Positions 37,766 to 48,149 of a stretch of 64,000 nucleotides of DNA are shown here, one piece after another (position 1 is the stretch's first letter; every line of letters starts with the position of its first letter). Origin of the DNA: Sphagnum magellanicum (Eukaryota; Streptophyta; Sphagnopsida; Sphagnales; Sphagnaceae); the NCBI GenBank assembly GCA_021904315.1, contig CM038914.1:21439065-21503064 (forward strand), read 5' to 3'. The translations under genes were made by a program, and so were the position numbers. The notes under the pieces were generated by a model. It was given only the letters and a program-made list of their open reading frames with translations. It ran no database searches and had not been told where the DNA came from.

Positions 37766-39024
37766 TGAAACATGTGGATGCTTCTGCAAAGGAAATTTAA
37801 AAAATTGTAAGCAATTGAGAATTCCAAGTAGATTTCGATAGTGTTTTAAAAGATGAGGGTAGTAAGGAGGCAATGGAGAAACCTTTCACCCTAGATGAGG
37901 TTTAAAAACATAACAAAAAACAAAATTTTAATGTGTATGAACATTTTTGAACCATGGCTAAAAAAATACAACCATGTGTCGCAATAATTTGTTGTAACCA
38001 ATGTTTTACTCATAAACATGGATGCCCAAATTAAACGTCTCATAAATAAATTGTAGGTTACATAAGATGTGAACCTATGAATCATTCATCACATTTTGGC
38101 CCAAAATCATATGGATCTAGGAAGATAACGTTGTTTTTTTTTTTTTCAAATTAGATTCAAAGAAGTTTTTTGCTAAAACATGATGAATTGCCATAGCTTC
38201 TATCAATGGCCTCTTGATTTTTTCTTCTTTTGTTTTTTTGCTAGGATTATTTTCCATGTTTCTCACACATGATTTTCATCTTCACCTTGATGTTCCATTT
38301 CTTCCATGTCCTCCATGTCATTTCTATCATCTCCATCCACCATCCTTGGATTTTGTAACCTTTTCATTTGTTTGATTATTTTTTCAACCACCTTAAAAAT
38401 ATTAGTTGGGTGAAAGCACGCTACATTGTTCATAAAATGTTGTCACAAGGCAATTCTTACAAAATTTTGGAATTTGTAATTGGCCATGTGAGTAAATACA
38501 ATCAACTAAAACAAAAAAGGACTTAACATTATAATGTTATATGTATTATAATCACATTATATGAATTTCATGGATAGTTTTTGAATAATCATCACATAAT
38601 GGACTTTCAAAATAATCTTAAAAACTTGTACTAGTCCATAATCAATGAATATGGACTCCGTGCACCTTCATATATTTTCTTTTAATGAATAAAAGACTCA
38701 ATGGTAATATGATGTGATAACATTGATACCAAGGAAGACTTTTTGGAAGGATTTTGATGATCAAAATTTTCTATATACTTTGAATTATGGAATTTTTTAT
38801 TAAGTCCTTTATTTAATGAAGTAATAGTTTAGAAGCTCATCTTTCAAATTTAAGTTTTCCATAAGGTAAATTAAGGTTCAAAATTTTTTTATAATAAATT
38901 TTTAATGATAACTTGTAAAATGACTTATGTGATTCAAAGTAACCTTCACATTACCTTTGCAATGTTAATTTAAATAATTATGGACTTCCACATGTGCCTA
39001 AAAGTGTTACACCTTAATGTGCTT

Positions 39025-40090
39025 TCACTCATCTCCTTTCAAGTTCCCAAATGTTGTATTTGCTTCAATTTGTGCATATCTTTGAACCTCCAAAGCCCAA
39101 TCCATGTCAAAGCCACTTGAATCAATAATGCACATGTTGTGTAAACATATGCAAACCATGACCAAGTCTAGCATGTGGCTTAATGGACTGTCTACTTTTT
39201 TTAATAGAATTTTTAATATGCCTTTCAACATTCCAAAAGTGCTTTCCATTGACATTCTTTGTACTAGATTATATAAAATTCCAATGTGATTTGTATCTTG
39301 ACAATCCATCTTTCTCACCTTTGAAGGGATAATAAAACCATAGTCATATTGGATAAGTAACATCTCCTATCAACTTACAAGGTAAGAATTTGTCCTTCAT
39401 CACATGGCTTCTTACTTGGAAAATAGCCTCATCATGGATACTTCTTGCCCACCCATAATCATAATCCCAAAAATTATACTTTGCATATTTAATTCCTTGA
39501 ATCAATGTGGAGTAAAACCCATTTCAATAATGGTAGACCCAAAATCATATTATTATTGAAATGGGTTTACTCCACATTGATTCAAGGAATTAAATATGCA
39601 AAGTATAATTTTTGGGTGCCATAAATGGTAATCACATTAGATGTGCCTTTAAATGATGTTGTACTTTCTACAATGGCATAGACCTTTCCACACATTTGTA
39701 AAGAATTTCCACTACCTAGTTGCGCAAAAGCCATGCTATTCTAGTTTCAAAATGGATGTTTTCTCTCATGTGTGTATTTTTTTGTTCAATATTTGGACCC
39801 ACAACTCTAATCAATGAATGAAATGTGTCATAGCTTAATTTGTTCATTGCCAAAACATCTTTTTAAAAAAGCTCCCTAAAAGTTGATTTTTCATACATCC
39901 CACCACCCTTTCATACCTCCACATGTTATGAACTTTTGATGTCATGTCAACAAACTCCATGAAAAGTAACATTGCATTCATCATACATTGGATGTCCAAT
40001 AGCTATTCATTACAATGCAACTGCTTGTGCAATCATTTGATGCATGACCATAGTAAAAATAAGAACCATTAATATCTTGTGTTACGTTCA
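39025..40090 (-). pseudogene. Harbinger DDE transposase (DDE_Tnp_4-like) relic
   Basis: The minus strand from about 40090 to 39690 gives the transposase N-terminal third. From 39480 to 39025 it gives the C-terminal third: YDYGWARSIHDEAIFQVRSH, then, after a frameshift near 39250, RMSMESTFGMLKGILKILLK and LVMVCICLHNMCI, hallmarks of this family. The middle, including the first catalytic Asp region, is missing; in its place is the long hairpin at 39466-39616. Stops and frameshifts make it inactive. Confidence 0.8.
39466..39616. repeat. Near-perfect 65-bp inverted repeat inside the transposase relic
   Basis: Arms at 39466-39531 and 39552-39616 are reverse complements apart from one extra A in the left arm, with a 20-nt loop. 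The left arm is in place with respect to the transposase coding sequence that continues at 39465; the right arm is an inverted copy of it. Confidence 0.96.
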
Positions 40091-41540
40091 TCCATTGTGT
40101 GTAATAAGAGTTAAAAAGAAAAAGAAAAACATAAATTCGAAAAGACCATGAAAGAAAAGAAGAAGAGATAAAAAACTTTGAAGGTTAATCTAATCTTTTC
40201 ACATGTTAATCACATATTTTTGATATTGGACCTTCAAATTAAACCCCACACCTTTAGATACACTTGTTGTACTTAAGGAATTTTTTTTTTTAATGTGAAG
40301 AAAGATTTAATTCAAAGTTCAATTTGCTTCAAATTTGGTCCTTGGACCCTTGTTTAAAGTGCCATCTACAACATGTGAGCTAATTGAGTGTCTCTCCAAG
40401 GTGTTGGATGGGACCCCTGTAGCATGTGGATCAGGGATTGGTAGAGGACTTGATGTAATGTTCAAGGTATCCTTTAATATTGCAATTATGTCCCTAGTGT
40501 TTAGTTTCAAATCCTCAAAACAAAATAACGGTGTACTCACAAGCTTTTGTGTCACTTCACGCATTTGAAGTTCGCACTCCATAAATTGATCAGTGGAAAA
40601 TTATGTGTTTTCCTAATGTACATGTATTCTTTGGACACGAGAATTTGATGCCCTAGCAACTTGTGGTGTAATAGTTTCCTCCCCCTTCATCAATAAAGTG
40701 TGTTCTTCTTCCATGTTGAAAGGACCAAAAGATTGTGGCATGACTGCTCGAGCTCCTCTAGCCCTGGTAATAAGATTTGAACTAGATGCGAATCCATTAA
40801 TTTGAATTACATGCATAATGGTAGAAAGTCTTGGTGCCACACTAGCCTCTTGTGCCGTGAAATAGGAAGGGCAAAAAGAAGTGGCAAATTTTAATGTGAG
40901 ACTAGAATTGTGTGCACTGGAAAAAACATACTCCATAACCATGGCATCATTTGAGAGGCCATAAAACAACCTAAGAGGTCCCTCCTGTGTTCATGAACCT
41001 TGTACAAATTGGGCATGACTAGCTGGTTAGAAATACTTGCCTTTTAGATTAGCAAGTTGGGCCCTCAATGATTCAAGTTCATTTTGTAGAGTTTGAACTT
41101 GAATTGCATGGGCTTCAAACACCTCCCTCTTGTCAACATTGTGTTTCTTCTTCTTAACATTATTATTAGAATTACCTTTGGTGGGGAAAGCATGGGCGGA
41201 AGGCTAAAGTGCCTTGGTTTTTGGTTGAGGGGCAGTAGAAGATGCTGGCAAGTTTTGCCGTGATAATTGGAGTTACTTTCGTTTCAAGAACATGGCAAAA
41301 CAAATAACTTCCTCATATCCATTTTTCTCAGAATAATCATAAAAAAGATCCTCGAAAGGAATATTGCATTCACTAGTTTTTTGGGTAGGATTGCCATAAT
41401 AGTTACAAGAAGGTAGGATGGGTGCAACCAAATGCATCATTTTAGCCCTTGAAGAAGAATGTGATGATGTGGTTGGCACAACTGGTGGAGGTTAAGGCCT
41501 TGAACGTGATGGAGGCCTCATAATACTAGCCTCATAGTGT

Positions 41541-42453
41541 GCATGTGATGCACTCCCAACTCCTTTAAGAACTCAAATGTGAGTCCACGTAAAAACAGCG
41601 AAAGAAAGAAGAGTTGGGGCACATTCCCTAGCTCACAACATTTTGAGGGGTACAGGGGCATGTTGGAGCTCTGGGATGGGACTTCATTCACTCACACGGG
41701 CCTACACACAACTCAGACAAAATGGTTAGTGCATAGTTGGAACACCTTTGGTGCTAAGACAAGCCACGGGCAACATGGACATAGTAGATTCACCACAGCC
41801 CGAACTTGGGGGAAACCACCACCTTCCCCCTTATAATATAATCTGTGGTTGGTCACGGAACCTACATCCAAATGACTTTTCTCTCCCGGGACTCCCAAGT
41901 GGGAGTCTCGAAATCGCATCGGTTGGGACTTTTGCAACTTTGGAGCCCCATAACTTTGCGAGAAGACCTCAAATCAAGATGTGGTCAAAAGCAAAGTTGT
42001 AACTCTTGTCGAGAACTTTCCAATGGTATGTCGCACGCCACTTGCAACCAAGTAAATCGGTTCGACTCCTGACATTTTCTAGTCGGGAGTCAAATTGGCA
42101 ATTTGACTCCCGACCCTTTTTTTGGCCATAACTTATGTTTATTATCCAAATGAACAATGCGAGCCCATTTTAGACATCTACGTTCCAAGAGTTTTCCAAT
42201 GATATAAAGAATGCCACAAGCCATTTCGTTTTGACCCCTAAAATTGCTCTCTGAAATTTCGGGAGTCCATTAGGACTCCATCTCCCAAAGTGGGAATTGC
42301 CTTGGGAGTGTGAGGGTTCACTCCCTCATACTCCTTCACACTTTCTTACACTCACAACAATATGTGATGTGACTCCCAGGCTTCTTCTTGGCCCTCAACC
42401 TTGTAACCCCTTTGCCTTGGTTACGAGCCCAAAGCTAGGGTTGCGACAGCATG
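41541..42453 (-). mobile_element. Solo LTR (copy C) with GCATG target duplication
   Basis: The LTR is 41546-42448 (903 bp); on the minus strand it starts TGTCGCAACC and ends GTGCATCA, the TG...CA boundaries of an LTR. The flanking 5-bp repeats GCATG at 41541-41545 and 42449-42453 are identical. Palindromes lie at 42084-42112 and 41887-41910. No internal retrotransposon sequence of its own accompanies it, so it is a solo LTR. All open frames within it are chance frames. Confidence 0.96.
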
Positions 42454-43273
42454 AGCCACTTTCAGCTTTTCAAAAATGTTATACACATCCAACACAATGT
42501 ACAAATTTCCAAATTCTGCAAAAACCCATTGCAAAAACTTCACATGGGGTGTTGGAGTACCTTCCAACAAACGAAAATACCAATGGGCAGCTTCCAGGTT
42601 TGTGATGTTCTGGATATCCTCTTTAAGCTTGAGCAACCTCCTGTAGAGCATTTTGAGGGTTTCATCCTTTTGCCGAAAGAAGGTGGCGAGCTCCAGAATT
42701 TTTTTCAAAATTCTTAAGCGAAAATTCCAACTCAAAAACTTGAAAGAATTCCCCCACTCAATCAATAAAAATTAGTGCATTGATGGTGGGAGGAATGTTT
42801 GCGGTAACAACAATGAGTCAATGAGGAGAAAGGTTTACTGAAGTAGATACCAATTTGGATTATTGAGCACAGTCCCATAATGTGCGATGGTAGCTTGCAA
42901 TGTAGCTTAAGAGGTGGTGGCGATGGCTATGGCATAAGCTAGATTCGGGATTTGGGTGATGCCCAAAATCCTCAGAGAATGTTACCCGTAGACATCTAAT
43001 GCCTCATAGTGCACATAACGGGCTAATTGTTTAAATGCAAACGCATTAGTGTAATTAGCACCATACTTGAGCTCCAATTCACAATCCATAGTTGATAAAG
43101 TTGCCCTGAACTCCCTCAAAGAAATGGTACTTGGCCTTTCGCTGAATTTTTCAATTTTCCAAAAAAAGGAATTGTTGACCTCCATGGTGTATTTGGGTGT
43201 AGAGGTAATGGTTTGTAACGGAATAGACGGTGATGGTGTGAAAGTTGATGCAATAGTAGGCATATTCCACTAT

Positions 43274-44287
43274 TAACCTAACGCACTCCCAACTCCTTAA
43301 AGGACTCAAATGTGAGCCCAAGTAGAAAACATCGAAAGAGGGAGGAGTCGGACCACGCTCCCTAGCTCACAACACTTTGAGGGATAGAGGGGCGTGTTGG
43401 AGCTCCGGGATGGGACTAGGAAGAGTTAACAAGCTTCACTCACTCACACGGGCCTGCACATAACCCACACAAAGTGGTTAGTGCATAGTTGGAACACCTT
43501 TGGTGTTAGGACGAGCCACGGGCAACACGGACACACAAGACTCACCACGGCTCGGACTTGGGGGAAGCCACCACCTTCCCCCTTATAGTATACTCTGTGG
43601 TTGGCCACGAAGCATACATCCAAATGGTTTTTCTCTCCCGGGACTCCTTGTGGGAGTCCGGGAGTCCCGAAATCCCGCCAGTTGGGACTCCCGCGACTTT
43701 GGAGCCCCATAACTTTGCGAGCAAACCTCCGATTGAGGTGTAGTCTAAAGCAAAGTTGTAGCTCTAATCGAGAGCTTTCCAACGGTATATTGCATGTCAT
43801 CTGCAAACAAATAAATTGGGTCGATTCCCGACTTTTTCTGGTCGGGAGTCAAATTGGCAATTTGACTCCTGGCCCTTCTTTTGGCCATAACTTGTGTTTC
43901 AAATGTCTCAATGAGCAATGCGAGCCCATTTTAGACATCTACATTTTAAGAGCTTTTTCAATTATATAAAAAATGCGACAAGCCATTTCATTTTGACCTC
44001 TCAAATTGCTCTTTGAAGTTTTGGGAGTCCACCGGGACTCCATCTCCCAAAGTGGGAGTTACCTTGGGAGTGTGAGTGTTCACTCCCTCACACTCCCTCA
44101 CACTCCCTCACACTTTCTTACACTCTCTTACACTCCCAGGAATATGTGATGTGACTCCCCAGCTTCCTCTTGGCCCGCACCCTTGCAATGCCTTTGTTTT
44201 GACTCTCGGGCTTCCTTCCTCTTGGCCCGCAACCTTACAACCCCTTTGCTTTGGTCGCGAGCCCAAAGCTAAGGTTGCGACATAACC
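43274..44287 (-). mobile_element. Solo LTR (copy D) with TAACC target duplication
   Basis: The LTR is 43279-44282 (1004 bp); on the minus strand it starts TGTCGCAACC and ends GTGCGTTA. Flanking TAACC at 43274-43278 and 44283-44287 is identical. It is longer than copy C, partly from extra 'cactccct' repeats near 44085-44145 and a duplicated 'cttggcccgcaacctt' segment. Because its target duplication differs from that of copy C, C and D are two independent insertions and not the two ends of one element. Palindrome at 43843-43871. Confidence 0.96.
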
Positions 44288-44502
44288 CCTCTAAATGGTC
44301 TTTGATGTATCGTTGATGTAGTCTAACCTAAACCTAAATTTTTGGTAGGCGTTATACTAGATGACAGTGGTGTTGTAGACATTTGATGGTACCATCGTGA
44401 AAATAATGAGCTAAAATAAATTGGATCAAATGATTATGTGTTACTTTGAAGCTGATACTTTGGCTCTAGCTAAACGATAGTGTTCTCATTATCTGAGGAC
44501 AT

Positions 44503-44639
44503 GGTATTGTCCCATGCCCCAAAATTGTGTAGCAATATAGAGCACTAACTACAAAATTTTAACACAACCTATGCAATTAAATGTAATTGTAATGGAAAGG
44601 TATCGAATATGTATGTATGTAGTACATACGATTTGAAAA
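44503..44639 (-). other. Region upstream of the gag start
   Basis: On the minus strand, ACACAATTTTGGGGCATGGG lies just before the gag ATG, the kind of place where a primer-binding site would sit. I could not match it to a particular tRNA. Confidence 0.3.
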
Positions 44640-44910
44640 ATATGGTGCGTCGACGTGGATGAATGGCAACGGACGGACGTTGGCGGACGGAAGGGGTTGA
44701 ACGGATGGAATCGGATAGACAGAAGCTAACGGACGTTGAACGAAATTATGACACATGGCACCGTTAACAGAATTGCGACAAATCGCAATGGATGTTGATT
44801 ACGATGGATAGTAAAGAACACCAAATGGCAACTGTAACGAACGACGAACGACACCAAATGGTGGCGATGATGACTGCGCCAGTAACGACAGTATAGAGTG
44901 ATTCGCATCC
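44640..44910. other. CpG-rich patch with recurrent GGACG/ACGG motif
   Basis: About 270 bases with a clearly higher CG dinucleotide density than the rest of the window, with repeated ACGGACG, AACGGA, AACGACG motifs. It lies upstream of the gag start and may be part of that element's own 5' LTR or leader. No gene recognised. Confidence 0.55.
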
Positions 44911-44939
44911 ACGCATGTAATGATGGTGTGCAGAAGAGA

Positions 44940-45030
44940 AGAAAGAAATTTTTTTCTTTTACTTCGTGTTTTTTTTTTAAATTATTCTTTTATTCTTTTT
45001 CTTTTTCTTTTTCTTCTTCTTCCAGAGTTG
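44940..45030. repeat. Pyrimidine-rich low-complexity tract
   Basis: A T/C tract with TTTTTC and TTCTTCTT runs. Confidence 0.8.
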
Positions 45031-45177
45031 CTACAAAGGCTATTCATTACATGATTGCAAGCTCACAAACACACAGGAGTGCATAGCCCATATGCTAACC
45101 TCAAAACCCATGTACAAAGAAAGCAAGAATATGTGGGGTTGCATTACCTAGTGCAGATCTTGTACTACAATCAAACC

Positions 45178-45178
45178 T

Positions 45179-45206
<28 letters not shown>
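45178..45206. repeat. (TG)n microsatellite
   Basis: About 13 TG units, interrupted near the end by TATG. Confidence 0.95.
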
Positions 45207-45211
<5 letters not shown>

Positions 45212-48149
45212 TCCTAAGACCTAAAGTTGGCAATAAAACAAGCTTTGGAGCTACTCGTTCTTTCCTCCCTCCGAAGCTTCGAAAGTCAAAACTTCACAGC
45301 TTGTAGCTTATTTATGGTGTCCCTTCTCTTTTGCTTACACTATTATTAATTATGGTTGTTGTTCTTCTTGTAGTAACTGCAATACAAGTATAAAAAGAAG
45401 AAAAATTAATAGCAACTCAAGAACACAAGAAACCAACAAGCAAAAAGAACCCAAGAAACTCAAAGCCAGGAAAAATCTCCCACTTTCAACATTAAGTAAC
45501 AAAGAGCAGTTTTTTTAGAATTAAATGGAATCAGAAAGAAGGAAAGAAAACATAGTGTATATAAAGGGTGGTCGTGTAATATTTGTTGTGAACATCTAGA
45601 ATTCTAGTCTAACTATGGAAGAAACTCTCTTTAACAAATGAATTCTAGAAAAATTAACAAGAGAAGGGAAGAGCTTGGCCTTTTATATAGCTATCAACAA
45701 AGCTGAAACCCTAAACAAGCCATAACCCTAAAACATCTAATAATGTACAGTAACCCAATAACATACATTAACCTTAAGAGCATACATTAACTCTAAAGGC
45801 ATGATTGGCATGCTTGTAACCGACTATCATGTATGAGGCCATGCATACGGGCATGACAAACCATTCTTGTTTACAAGTGGCCTGAAAAACTTGGAAATAT
45901 CCTTTGCAGCTATATTTATGGGAACCGTAACATGTTTTGGATTTAAACCTTGAGCACTAAGGTCATATTGTTCTACAAAATGGATCCAAGTCATACAACT
46001 CTCGTCTTCTAGCTTAAGAATTTCAACATATAATGGAAATGCAAACCCTAGTTTGTTTGTAGGAAAATTGTAATTTCCTTCCACCTTTACTTTCTTTGTA
46101 ACTCTAGTTGACTTTCCACTATTCTAGTTTTTTCCCCTGCTTATAGTAGGAATAACATCACTCCCCATGATTACTAAGTTAAAAATTTAACAATAATTTT
46201 TGGTAATATCTATTTTTGTAACAAGACAAATAATGCACAATAATCATGACAAGCTCTGACTCTTGAGTGTGATGGTGCAAGCGTGCAAACCCTCATGCAA
46301 AACACGAAACACTAAGGTTTAATGATGACCAAACAGTAGTGCCACACGTTTGAAATTTGAAATGCCCACCAATTTTGTTTGACACCTTTGCAAGGTTCTT
46401 CTGATTCAAGTACAAGGTTTAGAGATTATGTGGTCAGGATGGAAAAGGTACATGAAGATCCTACAACTCATATATTTGGAACATTCATTCACTCTACAAT
46501 TTTTCTTTAAATATGTACTTTTGTGGAGTTTTCATCTACCTTTTTTGGTCCACCTTAAGGTAAAACTACCCCCACTTCCAACTATGAAATAATAACTATG
46601 TGACTTAGGAATTAGGATTTAGTTAAAAGTCAATGTTCACTTTTCAAAAATTAGTGAGATTATTAATACAACTTGAAGATTGTAGTTATCATTTTCAATT
46701 TTCATTGTTCATGTTAATCAACATTAACATAATGCCACCACTTTGTTGATTTATTAGCCTATGTCAAAAATCAAATGCTTCAACTTGCTTTATAAATGTG
46801 TTTACAATGCATATTTATTATTGGAATTTCAAATTTTACTAGCTACTTTAATGCATGGGGGCCAACATGAGGCTAAAGGCTTGGTGAGAATTATAACATT
46901 GAAGATGTTAAAATGGGTTTATATATGTATAGTTTATTTGCTACATTGATGGTGGCTAGTAAGCTTCTTGGCTAGTTGGCATCCTATTATACAACGAATG
47001 GCTATGATATCCATGTTCATATGGTTAAATTTGGCCAAATGGATGATGAATTACGTATCAATATGGTTCCAACCTTGTAGCAAGCTTAAAGCTTTGGGGT
47101 TAAATGACTCCAAATTCTCAACTTTTTTTCAAATGTATGTGTAGTCAATTACCAACACAAATAGAAAATTTAGTTGGGCAAAAATTAATGTTAATTGGAA
47201 AATATTATGCGTAGAATGTTGAATTTGAATTTGACCCAATGTTGAGTGACATTTTGAATATTATGTGTTCATTAATGTTTGTTTTTCATTTTTAAATTTT
47301 CGTTGAGTTGGCTACATGGGATCTTCTTTATGAGCTATAATTGTAACATGGATTACTTTGTGTTGAATTGTCCAACTACATGGCAAGGAAATTTGTAATT
47401 TTTTTCCAATTAAATTTTTTTTTGTCTATTTTAATTTTAAAAAGGATATTTTTCTAAATAAGTTTTGGAGTATACATTTTTATCAAATTTTATGTGATTT
47501 TAAATTTCCAATTTGTGGCGACAAAGTTATATGGGGGATTTGAACCTTAATCCATAAAGGCCCTGCCCACTACAACATAAATCATAACTTGCACTAAAAA
47601 ACACATTAATTCATCATGAAAACAAATCATAACTCCAAAAGGCCCAAAAAGGGTTGGTTGAAGGTTTGGGAATCTCCATATCCAAAAAACATGACTCATG
47701 GAAACAGAAGGTAGTTTTATCTTCATCAACAATACTCAATTTATAATTGCCATCAAATTTCATATAAAAATTCAAATTGTAATAACCATTAGAAATAACT
47801 AGCTTGAAATTAATAGCCATATGCCCGTTGCCCATCAACCATGGCCCACAACCATTGTATAATATGATACAATGATATCATAGGTTCATATTAGTGAGCC
47901 ATTGATCCATTGAGCAACATTAACTACATAAAAAAACGTAATAGATTTTTGTAATGTTCAAGGTTAAGGAACCCATGAGTCTAAACTTTGGTGGGCAATT
48001 TTCCACCTTTAGTGGCTAAACACCCAAATTCTAACTTTCTAAGCATTTTGATGTTCAACTAGATTGGGGAAAAAAACAATAGAAAGGTTTAAGCATAGGG
48101 AATTAGGATACAATAGGAGAAAAATGTGAAACTTGGGCAACCTTCAAAC
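45207..48149. other. AT-rich spacer with unassigned ORFs
   Basis: Open frames on the minus strand at 45827-46084 and 47614-47838 look protein-like in composition (for example SCMTWIHFVEQYDLS at the first), but I recognise no family and see no adjoining splice structure. They may be further transposon remnants. Confidence 0.4.

Larger units (their letters stand above)
36439..40363. mobile_element. PIF/Harbinger transposon, near full length, decayed
   Basis: The left end AGGCCACTTTAGACAAGGGT is preceded by TAA (36436-36438). The reverse complement of the right end, GGCACTTTAAACAAGGGTCC, has lost one base, and no TAA follows it. The 3.9-kb body carries the two genes typical of this superfamily: a Myb-like ORF1 on the plus strand and a DDE transposase on the minus strand, both broken. 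The ends match those of the copies at 8938 and 23593. The right end abuts the decayed gag gene that continues from 40364, so the element probably inserted there. Confidence 0.85.
40364..44502 (-). pseudogene. Ty3-type gag pseudogene, split by two solo LTRs
   Basis: Reading on the minus strand, the gene starts with ATG at 44502 and continues in four coding blocks: 44502-44288 (several stops), 43263-42982 (capsid-like; SLREFRATLSTMDCELELKYG), 42765-42454 (RQKDETLKMLYRRLLKLKED) and 41540-40364. The last block has the nucleocapsid zinc-knuckle region at 41273-41479, whose metal ligands are partly lost (CNYYGNPTQKTSEC: the second Cys is Tyr and the His is Gln), a short coiled coil (about 41050-41110, TLQNELESLRAQLANLKG) and a Pro/Ser-rich tail. 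Solo LTRs interrupt it at 42448/41546 and 44282/43279. Removing the first, with its duplicated CATGC, leaves one continuous frame. No protease, RT or integrase follows; a Harbinger element begins at 40363. Assignment to Ty3 rests on gag layout only. Confidence 0.75.

Noticed and set aside
36438-40366. A clean TAA target duplication on both sides of the large Harbinger copy
   Set aside because: TAA is present on the left only; the right end has lost a base and is followed by ATC.
42297-42605. 102-residue plus-strand ORF at the edge of an LTR
   Set aside because: It spans the LTR boundary into antisense gag; a chance frame.
41546-44282. Copies C and D as the two LTRs of one short retrotransposon (TRIM)
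   Set aside because: Each has its own, different 5-bp target duplication, and gag sequence continues outside both.
45178-45206. TG repeat as a regulatory element
   Set aside because: A simple microsatellite with no gene nearby; the same type recurs at 54596-54628.
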